This document shows, one piece after another, positions 1 to 6,643 of a stretch of DNA of 6,838 nucleotides. The notes beneath the pieces are model-generated. The model saw nothing but the letters and a program-made list of their open reading frames with translations. It was not told where the DNA came from and made no database searches. Position numbers and translations under genes: made by a program. Every line of letters starts with the position of its first letter. Position 1 is the first letter of the stretch. The stretch comes from Pseudomonadota bacterium (GTDB lineage: Bacteria > Pseudomonadota > Gammaproteobacteria > Burkholderiales > Burkholderiaceae_C), in assembly GCA_023396625.1 (NCBI GenBank), contig JAEWVY010000112.1, forward strand, positions 1 through 6,838, written 5' to 3'.

Positions 1-1
1 G

Positions 2-118
2 TACCGCCTGTTCCGCTGCCACACCATCATGAACTGCGTCGACGTCTGCCCCAAGGGCCTGAACCCCACCAAGGCCATCGGCAAGATCAAGGAAATGATG
101 GTGCTTCGCACGATCTGA
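2..118 (+). CDS. sdhB: Succinate dehydrogenase iron-sulfur subunit, C-terminal fragment
   Basis: The first 38 codons of the window are the end of SdhB; the rest lies off the left edge. SdhB is the iron-sulfur subunit of succinate dehydrogenase (complex II), passing electrons from the flavoprotein SdhA to the quinone site in the inner membrane. The fragment reads FRCHTIMNCVDVCPKGLNP followed by a helical basic tail ending MVLRTI. The cysteine pattern (C, then C six residues on, then CP four further) is the last cluster-binding block of the family, holding ligands for the [3Fe-4S] and [4Fe-4S] centres. It stops at TGA 116-118, and sdhE begins 11 bases later, the usual betaproteobacterial arrangement. 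Identification is firm despite the short length, because the cysteine block and C-terminus are highly conserved. Confidence 0.9.
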   Translation, partial: YRLFRCHTIMNCVDVCPKGLNPTKAIGKIKEMMVLRTI

Positions 119-132
119 GGCTTCGGGCCGTG
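117..132 (+). promoter_or_regulatory. Ribosome binding site deciding the sdhE GTG start
   Basis: GAGG at 117-120 overlaps the sdhB stop codon and stands nine bases before GTG at 130. No ATG occurs in this frame before the conserved RWRCRRGLLE block, so this site supports the GTG start and suggests translational coupling of sdhE to sdhB. Confidence 0.6.
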
Positions 133-444
133 ATCTCCACGTTTCTGGAACAAGGTTCGCCTGACGCGCCACTCGGCGCGCGGGACTTGAGCAAGCTGCG
201 CTGGCGCTGCCGTCGCGGCCTGCTCGAGAACGACCTGTTCATCGAAAAATTCTTCGCTCGCCATGCCGAAACACTGACCCTGCGCCAGGCGCGCGGTCTG
301 AACGCCCTGATGGATCTGGCGGACAACGATCTGCTGGACCTGCTGCTGCGCCGCAAGGAGCCCGGCGCGGACATGGCGGCGAGCGAAGTCAGTGAAGTGC
401 TGGAGATGCTGCGCCGCGCAAGCGCGTCGGGCGTCACCGGTTGA
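130..444 (+). CDS. sdhE: FAD assembly factor SdhE (succinate dehydrogenase assembly factor 2 family)
   Basis: This 104-residue protein belongs to the SdhE/Sdh5 (formerly CptB/YgfY) family, small helical cytoplasmic proteins that promote covalent attachment of FAD to SdhA. The family signature RGxxE is present as RGLLE at residues 29-33 inside RWRCRRGLLENDLFIEKFF. The later stretch LMDLADNDLLDLLLRRKEP is the conserved second half of the fold. The GTG start at 130 gives about 20 residues before the conserved core, longer than the E. coli protein (88 residues), so the N-terminal tail is probably variable. It lies 11 bases after sdhB and 27 bases before gltA, between the enzyme it matures and citrate synthase. 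Function is from the family; the motif is seen directly. Confidence 0.9.
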   Translation: MISTFLEQGSPDAPLGARDLSKLRWRCRRGLLENDLFIEKFFARHAETLTLRQARGLNALMDLADNDLLDLLLRRKEPGADMAASEVSEVLEMLRRASASGVTG

Positions 445-471
445 TGGGTCAACCACTTTAGGAAACTTGAA

Positions 472-1782
472 ATGAAACTAGCCGACAACAAAGCCACCCT
501 GTCGTTCAGCAACGGCAGCCCCAGCGTGGACCTGCCCGTGTACCAGGGCAGCATTGGCCCCGACGTCATCGACATCCGCAAGCTCTACGCCCAGACAGGC
601 ATGTTCACCTACGATCCGGGCTTCCTGTCGACCGCGTCGTGCCAGTCCGCCATCACCTACATCGACGGCGACAAGGGCGAACTGCTGTACCGCGGCTACC
701 CCATCGAGCAATTGGCCACGCAGTGCGACTACCTGGACACCTGCCACCTGCTGCTCAAGGGTGAACTGCCCAATGGCAAGCAGCGCGGCGATTTCCACAA
801 GCTCATCATCAACCACACGATGGTGAACGAGCAGATGCAGTTCTTCCTGCGCGGCTTCCGGCGTGACGCCCACCCGATGGCGGTGCTGACCGGCCTGGTC
901 GGCGCGCTGTCGGCCTTCTACCACGACAGCACGGACATCAACAACCCGGAGCACCGGGAAATCGCGGCCATCCGCCTCATCGCCAAGATGCCCACGCTGG
1001 TCGCCATGGCCTACAAGTACGGCATCGGCCAGCCTTACATGTACCCGCGCAACGACCTGAGCTACGCTGGCAACTTCCTGCGCATGATGTTCGGCACACC
1101 GTGCGAGGACTACAAGGTCAACCCCGTGCTCGAACGCGCCCTGGACCGCATCTTCATCCTGCACGCCGACCACGAGCAGAACGCCTCCACGTCCACCGTG
1201 CGCCTGTGCGGTTCGTCGGGCACCAACCCGTTCGCCGCCATCGCCGCCGGCGTGGCCTGCCTGTGGGGCCCGGCACACGGCGGCGCCAACGAAGCCTGCC
1301 TGAACATGCTGGAAGACATCCAGCGCCAGGGCGGTGTGTCCAAGGTCGGCGAGTTCATGGAGAAGGTCAAGGACAAGAACTCCGGGGTCAAGCTCATGGG
1401 CTTCGGCCACCGCGTGTACAAGAACTACGACCCCCGCGCCAAGCTGATGCAGGAGACCTGCAACGAGGTGCTGGCCGAGCTGGGTCTGGAGAACGACCCG
1501 CTGTTCAAACTGGCCAAGGAACTCGAAAAAATCGCCCTGGAGGACGACTACTTCGTGCAGCGCAAGCTCTACCCGAACGTCGATTTCTACTCCGGCATCG
1601 TGCAGCGCGCCATCGGCATCCCGGTCAGCCTGTTCACCGGCATCTTCGCGCTGGCCCGCACCGTGGGCTGGATCGCCCAGCTCAACGAGATGCTGGCCGA
1701 CTCCGAGTACAAGATCGGTCGCCCGCGTCAGTTGTTCACCGGCTCGCCGGTCCGCAACGTCAAACCCCTGGAACAACGTTAA
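472..1782 (+). CDS. gltA: Citrate synthase
   Basis: Citrate synthase condenses acetyl-CoA and oxaloacetate to citrate, the entry step of the TCA cycle, in the cytoplasm. The 436-residue length matches the bacterial type II enzymes (E. coli 427). The catalytic triad is visible: His269 in GPAHGGANEA, His313 in MGFGHRVYKNYDPRA and Asp371 in YPNVDFYSGI, corresponding to E. coli His264, His305 and Asp362. The N-terminal part with LLYRGYPIEQLA is also typical. The ATG at 472 has AGGA at 460-463 upstream. It follows sdhE closely and ends just before a strong terminator, so it is probably the last gene of an sdh-gltA transcript. Hexameric assembly with NADH inhibition is typical of type II enzymes in Gram-negative bacteria but is inferred here. 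Confidence 0.98.
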   Translation: MKLADNKATLSFSNGSPSVDLPVYQGSIGPDVIDIRKLYAQTGMFTYDPGFLSTASCQSAITYIDGDKGELLYRGYPIEQLATQCDYLDTCHLLLKGELPNGKQRGDFHKLIINHTMVNEQMQFFLRGFRRDAHPMAVLTGLVGALSAFYHDSTDINNPEHREIAAIRLIAKMPTLVAMAYKYGIGQPYMYPRNDLSYAGNFLRMMFGTPCEDYKVNPVLERALDRIFILHADHEQNASTSTVRLCGSSGTNPFAAIAAGVACLWGPAHGGANEACLNMLEDIQRQGGVSKVGEFMEKVKDKNSGVKLMGFGHRVYKNYDPRAKLMQETCNEVLAELGLENDPLFKLAKELEKIALEDDYFVQRKLYPNVDFYSGIVQRAIGIPVSLFTGIFALARTVGWIAQLNEMLADSEYKIGRPRQLFTGSPVRNVKPLEQR

Positions 1783-1813
1783 GGCGTCAGACGACCATTC
1801 ACCGCCTGCCTGC

Positions 1814-1846
1814 GCCCGCCTGGTCTCACGATCAGGCGGGCTTTTT
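1814..1846 (+). terminator. Rho-independent terminator after gltA
   Basis: The arms 1814-1825 and 1830-1841 form a 12-pair stem (GCCCGCCTGGTC with GATCAGGCGGGC, one G-T wobble) closed by the four-base loop TCAC. Five T residues follow at 1842-1846. It begins 32 bases after the gltA stop codon and separates the TCA-cycle genes from the LysR-leucine cluster. Confidence 0.93.
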
Positions 1847-1892
1847 CATGCCCAGACGCGGCCCGAATGCCCCCGCATGGATCGCTCACAGG

Positions 1893-1961
1893 CATCGTGA
1901 TTCACGATGAGGATCCACTAAATCGGGTGAATAATCACCATATCCATCGCGACTCACGAAA
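1893..1961 (+). promoter_or_regulatory. Cluster of three inverted repeats upstream of the LysR gene, probable operator region
   Basis: The first site (1893-1909) is a perfect palindrome, CATCGTGA-T-TCACGATG. The second (1926-1939) is GGTGA-ATAA-TCACC. The third (1945-1961), CATCGCGACTCACGAAA, matches the first at 13 of 17 positions and ends nine bases before the LysR start codon. The centres lie at about 1901, 1932.5 and 1953, roughly three and two helical turns apart, so the sites would face one side of the DNA. All share TGA/CGA...TCA half-sites. AATAAT at 1930-1935 could be a -10 element within the second site, but no good -35 is visible. Autoregulation by the adjacent LysR-type protein is inferred from position. 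Confidence 0.55.
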
Positions 1962-1970
1962 TCTGACGCC

Positions 1971-2891
1971 ATGCCCTCGACCGAACGCCGCTTCGCCCGG
2001 CGGCTGGACCTCACCTCACTCCAGATGTTCACGGCCGTCTGCGAACTGGGTTCGATCGGACGGGCCGCCGAGCGCGAGTTCATCGCGCCATCGGCGCTCA
2101 GCAAACGCCTGAGTGATCTCGAATCCGCGCTGGACACCCCTTTGCTCTACCGCCACGCGCGAGGCGTGGATCTGACCCCCGCGGGTGAAACCCTGCTGCA
2201 CCACACGCGCTCGATCATGTTCGCGCTGGAGAAGATGCAGGGGGAAATCAGCGAATACGCGGACGGCGTCCGCGGCCACGTGCGCATCCACGCCAACATT
2301 TCCGCCATCGTGCAGTTCCTGCCGGAAGACCTGGCCAGCTTCACGGCCCGCCACGGCCAGGTACGCATCGACCTCGAGGAGCACGTCAGCACCGAGGTCA
2401 TCCGTGCCGTGCGGGATGGCGATGCCGACATCGGCATCTGCAACCCCCAGGTCAACATCGGCGAACTGCAGACCCTCGCCTACCGGCGTGACCGGCTGGC
2501 GCTCATCGTGCCCCGCCGCCATCCGTTGGCGGCGCTGCCTGCCGTGGCCTTCGCCGACACGCTCGATCACGACCATGTCGGCCTGCACAGCAACAGCGCC
2601 ATTCACTTGGCCATGCGGCGCGCGGCCGCCGCAGCCGGCAGAGCCATACGCCTGCGCGTCCAGGTCACCGGGCTCGACGCCATGTGCCGCATGATCGATG
2701 CCGGCCTCGGGGTCGGGTTGATGCCTGACCGCGCCTTCGACTTGCTACGCGGCAGCGGCGACCTCGTCGCCGTGCCACTGACCGACGATTGGGCGGCACG
2801 CGACATCCAGCTGGTGGCCCGGCGGTTCGACGCCCTTCCGCTGACGGCACGGATGTTCGTCGAGCATCTTTGCACCAGGACCGACTTGTAA
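1971..2891 (+). CDS. LysR-type transcriptional regulator
   Basis: This 306-residue protein has the LysR-type layout. A winged helix-turn-helix occupies about residues 10-70: LTSLQMFTAVCELGSIGRAA, then SALSKRLSDLESALDTPLLYR and VDLTPAG. A linker helix follows (about 72-95), then a periplasmic-binding-protein-like effector domain to the C-terminus. Such proteins act as tetramers on two or more sites upstream of their targets and respond to a small metabolite. An in-frame TAA at 1932-1934 and the absence of any other start codon fix ATG 1971 as the most upstream choice, although no clear ribosome binding site is seen. It is transcribed toward leuC with only 24 bases between them, which points to control of the leucine genes. 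An effector cannot be named; a leucine-pathway intermediate would be a guess. Family confident, specific target inferred. Confidence 0.93.
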   Translation: MPSTERRFARRLDLTSLQMFTAVCELGSIGRAAEREFIAPSALSKRLSDLESALDTPLLYRHARGVDLTPAGETLLHHTRSIMFALEKMQGEISEYADGVRGHVRIHANISAIVQFLPEDLASFTARHGQVRIDLEEHVSTEVIRAVRDGDADIGICNPQVNIGELQTLAYRRDRLALIVPRRHPLAALPAVAFADTLDHDHVGLHSNSAIHLAMRRAAAAAGRAIRLRVQVTGLDAMCRMIDAGLGVGLMPDRAFDLLRGSGDLVAVPLTDDWAARDIQLVARRFDALPLTARMFVEHLCTRTDL

Positions 2892-2915
2892 AATCAGCCA
2901 TTCACCGAGAAACCC

Positions 2916-4367
2916 ATGGCCCGCACACTCTACGACAAGATCTGGGACGAACATGTCGTCCATACCGAAGAAGACGGCACCGCCATCCTCTACATCGACC
3001 GCCACCTGGTGCACGAGGTCACGAGCCCCCAAGCCTTCGAGGGCCTGCGGCAGGCCGGCCGCAAGGTCTGGCGCGTGAGTTCAGTCGTCGCCACCGCCGA
3101 CCACAACACCCCCACCACCGGCTGGGAACGCGGCTACGACGGCATCACCGACCCGATCAGCCGGGAACAGGTCACCACGCTGGACAGCAATATCCGCGAG
3201 TTCGGCGCCGCCGCGTTCTTTCCCTTTCTCAGCAAGCGCCAAGGCATCGTGCATGTCATTGGCCCGGAAAGTGGCGCCACCCTGCCCGGCATGACCGTCG
3301 TTTGCGGCGACTCGCATACCTCCACGCATGGCGCGTTCGGCGCGCTGGCGCATGGCATCGGCACCAGCGAAGTGGAACATGTGCTGGCCACGCAGACGCT
3401 GCTGGCCAAGAAGGCGCGGAACATGCTGGTTCGCGTCGACGGCAAGACGGCGCCAGGCGTCACCGCCAAGGACATCGTGCTGGCCGTCATCGGCAAGATC
3501 GGCACCGCCGGTGGCACCGGGTACACCATCGAATTTGGCGGTTCGGCCATTCGTGCGCTGTCGATGGAGGGACGCATGACGGTGTGCAACATGGCCATCG
3601 AAGCCGGTGCGCGTGCCGGCCTCGTGGCGGTCGACGACAAAACCATCGACTACGTCCGCGGCCGGCTGCTCGCGCCGGGCACCGATGCCGTGAGCGGCCG
3701 TTTCAACGGCGGCGCCGAGTGGGATCCGGCCGTCGCCTACTGGCAGACCCTGCATTCCGACCCCGATGCCTCGTTCGATGCCGTGGTCGAACTCGACGCC
3801 GCGCAGATCGTCCCGCAGGTGACCTGGGGCACCTCCCCGGAGATGGTGCTGGGCATCGATGCCCGCGTGCCCGACCCGGACCGCGAAAGGGACGCTGTCC
3901 GACGCAGCGCGATCGAGCGCGCGCTGACCTACATGGCGCTGGAGCCGGGCAAGCCCATCCGCGACATCACCATCGACAAGGTTTTCATCGGCTCATGCAC
4001 CAACAGCCGCATCGAGGACATGCGCGAGGCAGCGGCCGTCGTGAAGCGGCTGGGACAGAAAGTGGCACGCAATGTCAAGCTCGCCATGGTGGTGCCGGGT
4101 TCGGGCCTGGTGAAGGCGCAGGCCGAAAGCGAGGGGCTGGACGAGATTTTCCGCGCCGCGGGCTTCGAATGGCGCGAACCAGGCTGCTCCATGTGCCTGG
4201 CGATGAACGCCGACCGGCTGGAACCCGGCGAGCGCTGCGCCTCCACCAGCAACCGAAATTTCGAAGGCCGCCAGGGTGCCGGTGGCCGCACGCACCTGGT
4301 GTCGCCCGCGATGGCCGCCGCAGCGGCCATCCATGGGCATTTCGTCGACATCCGTCAATTCACCTGA
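2916..4367 (+). CDS. leuC: 3-isopropylmalate dehydratase large subunit
   Basis: LeuC is the catalytic [4Fe-4S] subunit of isopropylmalate isomerase, converting 2-isopropylmalate to 3-isopropylmalate with LeuD in the cytoplasm. It is an aconitase-family protein. Visible hallmarks are CGDSHTSTHGAFGALAHGIG in the N-terminal half, and the three cluster cysteines: Cys361 in IGSCTNSR, and Cys424 and Cys427 in GCSMCL. STSNRNFEGRQG near the end is another family block. The 483-residue length slightly exceeds the usual 466-470, mainly because of extra residues around 255-265 just before AEWD. A weak GAGA precedes the ATG. The gene lies 24 bases after the LysR gene and 12 bases before the entericidin-like gene, both on the same strand. 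Confidence 0.98.
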   Translation: MARTLYDKIWDEHVVHTEEDGTAILYIDRHLVHEVTSPQAFEGLRQAGRKVWRVSSVVATADHNTPTTGWERGYDGITDPISREQVTTLDSNIREFGAAAFFPFLSKRQGIVHVIGPESGATLPGMTVVCGDSHTSTHGAFGALAHGIGTSEVEHVLATQTLLAKKARNMLVRVDGKTAPGVTAKDIVLAVIGKIGTAGGTGYTIEFGGSAIRALSMEGRMTVCNMAIEAGARAGLVAVDDKTIDYVRGRLLAPGTDAVSGRFNGGAEWDPAVAYWQTLHSDPDASFDAVVELDAAQIVPQVTWGTSPEMVLGIDARVPDPDRERDAVRRSAIERALTYMALEPGKPIRDITIDKVFIGSCTNSRIEDMREAAAVVKRLGQKVARNVKLAMVVPGSGLVKAQAESEGLDEIFRAAGFEWREPGCSMCLAMNADRLEPGERCASTSNRNFEGRQGAGGRTHLVSPAMAAAAAIHGHFVDIRQFT

Positions 4368-4382
4368 AGGAGACCCACCATG
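4367..4382 (+). promoter_or_regulatory. Strong ribosome binding site of the entericidin-like gene
   Basis: AAGGAG at 4367-4372 is a full Shine-Dalgarno core, seven bases before ATG 4380. It starts on the last base of the leuC TGA (4365-4367). It is the best ribosome binding site in the window and decides the start of a gene too short for routine gene calling. Confidence 0.8.
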
Positions 4383-4505
4383 AAGAAACTCACCGCAATG
4401 ATCGCCGCCGGCCTGCTGTTTGCGCTGGCGGGTTGCAACACCGTCAAGGGTGTCGGCCAGGACGTGCAGAAAGCCGGGAACGCCATCGAAAAGGCCGCCA
4501 AGTAA
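4380..4505 (+). CDS. Entericidin EcnA/EcnB-family small lipoprotein
   Basis: A 41-residue lipoprotein is encoded between leuC and leuD. Residues 1-18 form a signal peptide with a lysine-rich start and a hydrophobic core, ending in the lipobox LAGC (16-19). Cleavage before Cys19 would leave a 23-residue lipidated peptide, CNTVKGVGQDVQKAGNAIEK plus AAK. The pattern CNT-K/R-G-x-G-x-D-x(4)-GN-x-I matches the E. coli entericidins EcnA and EcnB, small membrane lipoproteins described as an antidote/toxin pair linked to stationary-phase lysis. Only one such gene is present here, so no toxin-antitoxin pair can be claimed. It is 12 bases after leuC and 22 before leuD and is presumably co-transcribed with them. 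Lipobox and family resemblance are seen; envelope location is inferred and its role here is unknown. Confidence 0.9.
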   Translation: MKKLTAMIAAGLLFALAGCNTVKGVGQDVQKAGNAIEKAAK

Positions 4506-4527
4506 GGCGTCCCGCCACAACATCTCC

Positions 4528-5178
4528 ATGCAAAAATTCACTGTGCACCAGGGGCTCGTCGCCCCGATGGATCGCGAGAACGTCGATACCGACGCCATCA
4601 TCCCCAAGCAGTTTCTCAAGTCCATCCGCAAGACGGGGTTCGGGCCCAATCTTTTCGACGAATGGCGGTACCTCGACGTGGGCCAGCCCGGTCAGGACCC
4701 CGCGTCGCGGCGGCCCAATCCCGATTTCGTGCTCAACCAGCCGCGCTACCAGGGCGCGTCCATCCTGCTGGCGCGCAAGAACTTCGGCTGCGGTTCGTCC
4801 CGCGAGCACGCGCCCTGGGCGCTGGAGCAGTACGGATTTCGCGCCCTGATCGCCCCGAGCTACGCCGATATCTTCTTCAACAACTGCTTCAAGAACGGTC
4901 TGCTGCCCATCCAGCTGCCCGAGACCACGGTGAGCCGCCTTTTCGATGAGGTCCAGGCCTTCCCCGGCTACACCCTCAGCATCGACCTCGAACGTCAGGT
5001 CATTGTCAAACCTCAGGGCGAGGAAATTCCATTCGAAGTGCAAGCCTTTCGCAAGTACTGCCTTCTTCATGGCCTGGATGACATCGGCCTGACCCTGCGG
5101 CATGCCGACAAGATCAAGGCCTTCGAAAGCCAGCGGCTTGCCACCCGCCCCTGGCTGGCGCACACCACGCCCCTCTGA
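4528..5178 (+). CDS. leuD: 3-isopropylmalate dehydratase small subunit
   Basis: LeuD is the small, swivelling subunit of isopropylmalate isomerase, completing the active site with LeuC. The 216-residue length is standard for betaproteobacteria. Typical features are MDRENVDTDAIIPKQFLKSI near the start, FGCGSSREHAPWAL at residues 86-99 (the swivel-domain substrate loop) and YADIFFNNCFKNGLLPI afterwards. The frame stays open upstream to 4420, but that stretch overlaps the entericidin-like gene in another frame and reads as arginine-rich noise. ATG 4528, giving MQKFTVHQGLVAPMDRENVD, fits the family N-terminus. No good ribosome binding site precedes it, so translation may depend on coupling to the gene 22 bases upstream. 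Confidence 0.97.
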   Translation: MQKFTVHQGLVAPMDRENVDTDAIIPKQFLKSIRKTGFGPNLFDEWRYLDVGQPGQDPASRRPNPDFVLNQPRYQGASILLARKNFGCGSSREHAPWALEQYGFRALIAPSYADIFFNNCFKNGLLPIQLPETTVSRLFDEVQAFPGYTLSIDLERQVIVKPQGEEIPFEVQAFRKYCLLHGLDDIGLTLRHADKIKAFESQRLATRPWLAHTTPL

Positions 5179-5246
5179 AATTTTGAATATTTTGGCCATT
5201 TCCCAGCGTCAAACGGTCATATTCAGCTATAGATTTTGAAGTCAAC
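5179..5246 (+). promoter_or_regulatory. AT-rich leuD-leuB gap, possible regulatory segment
   Basis: These 68 bases are markedly richer in A and T than the flanking genes. They contain a seven-base inverted repeat, TGAATAT (5184-5190) and ATATTCA (5219-5225), and the octamer ATTTTGAA twice (5180-5187 and 5233-5240). TATAGA at 5228-5233 could be a -10 element, but no matching -35 is found. GAAG at 5238-5241 may serve as a weak leuB ribosome binding site. A separate promoter or binding site for leuB is possible but not shown. Confidence 0.3.
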
Positions 5247-6317
<1,071 letters not shown>

Positions 6318-6347
6318 GCAGGGCCAGAGCCGTTCCACTCCGCTCTT

Positions 6348-6368
6348 CTCTCGAAGAGACAGAACCCG
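6348..6368 (+). repeat. Degenerate intergenic motif, copy 1
   Basis: The core GAAGAGACAGAACCCG (6353-6368) matches copy 3 at 14 of 16 positions. With the preceding CTCTC it matches copy 2 at 13 of its first 15 positions. The first part also pairs with the upstream CTCTTC (6343-6348) as a six-pair hairpin with loop TCTC. Confidence 0.5.
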
Positions 6369-6413
6369 TGGCCGCATGGGTCGTTGCACGTCGCCGCGGA
6401 GCCATGCCCAGGA

Positions 6414-6434
6414 CTCTCGAAGGGACTGCGCCTG
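6414..6434 (+). repeat. Degenerate intergenic motif, copy 2
   Basis: CTCTCGAAGGGACTG (6414-6428) shares its first part with copy 1, 66 bases to the left. It shares the exact ten bases GAAGGGACTG (6419-6428) with copy 3, 131 bases to the right. Confidence 0.5.
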
Positions 6435-6469
6435 TCTTGCCCCGGCCTCCAAGACTGTTACGAAAGCAA

Positions 6470-6499
6470 CCTGCTTCACGTCGTCGACGTGACAGCAGG
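6470..6499. repeat. Long inverted repeat (hairpin)
   Basis: CCTGCTTCACGTCG (6470-6483) pairs with CGACGTGACAGCAGG (6485-6499) over about 14 pairs, with one bulged base in the right arm. The centre is so tight that the innermost pairs must open to form the loop. No T-run follows on the + strand. On the - strand only TTGCTTTCG follows, so it is at best a weak terminator for the VOC gene. Confidence 0.6.
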
Positions 6500-6544
6500 C
6501 GCACGGGTGCCCAGTGGCGCGCGAATGGCGCCCTTCCCGGGTGC

Positions 6545-6574
6545 AAGCGGAAGGGACTGAACCCGCCGCTTTTT
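6545..6574 (+). terminator. Probable intrinsic terminator, rightward
   Basis: AAGCGG (6545-6550) pairs with CCGCTT (6566-6571) and GGG (6553-6555) with CCC (6562-6564), separated by a small AA/G internal loop and closed by ACTGAA. T residues run from 6570 to 6574. It would end rightward transcripts from the leucine genes about 250 bases beyond the leuB stop. Its left half and loop are copy 3 of the intergenic motif. Confidence 0.55.
6550..6565 (+). repeat. Degenerate intergenic motif, copy 3
   Basis: GAAGGGACTGAACCCG is the best-preserved core and is built into the terminator hairpin. After it, CCGC parallels the GGCCGC that follows copy 1. The bases before it do not match copies 1 and 2. 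Confidence 0.5.
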
Positions 6575-6643
6575 CAAGCAGGCGAATTCCGACGACGCCA
6601 GCGCGGGCCCCGAGGCCGACTCGACCAGCGAAAACGAGCGGAC

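Larger units (their letters stand above)
6318..6643. other. Intergenic stretch after leuB without a convincing gene
   Basis: These 326 bases hold no reading frame that looks coding: those on both strands are arginine- and proline-rich, show no recognisable motif and overlap leuB or the VOC gene. The stretch contains a repeated motif of about 16 bases (6348, 6414 and 6550), a long hairpin (6470-6499) and a probable rightward terminator (6545-6574). It may be the 3' untranslated region of leuB, decayed DNA, or the source of a small RNA; the sequence does not decide. Confidence 0.6.

Noticed and set aside
478..1776. A 432-codon open frame antisense to gltA
   Set aside because: It mirrors the gltA codon bias (rich in V, H, G, Q), has no recognisable domain, and citrate synthase on the other strand is certain.
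4420..4527. A 36-residue N-terminal extension of LeuD
   Set aside because: It overlaps the entericidin-like gene in another frame and is unlike LeuD N-termini; ATG 4528 fits the family.
2789..4849. A 686-codon + strand frame across leuC, the lipoprotein gene and leuD
   Set aside because: It is an arginine/histidine-rich out-of-frame shadow that borrows part of the leuD frame region. The real proteins in the other frames carry all family motifs.
6343..6358. CTCTTC-TCTC-GAAGAG hairpin as the leuB terminator
   Set aside because: The stem is only six pairs and no T-run follows; the structure at 6545-6574 is better.
6419..6559. The exact 10-base direct repeat as a target-site duplication around a small transposable element
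   Set aside because: The enclosed ends (CGCCTG... and the complement CGCTTG...) match only loosely. A third copy of the motif outside the pair argues for a repeat family rather than a duplication.
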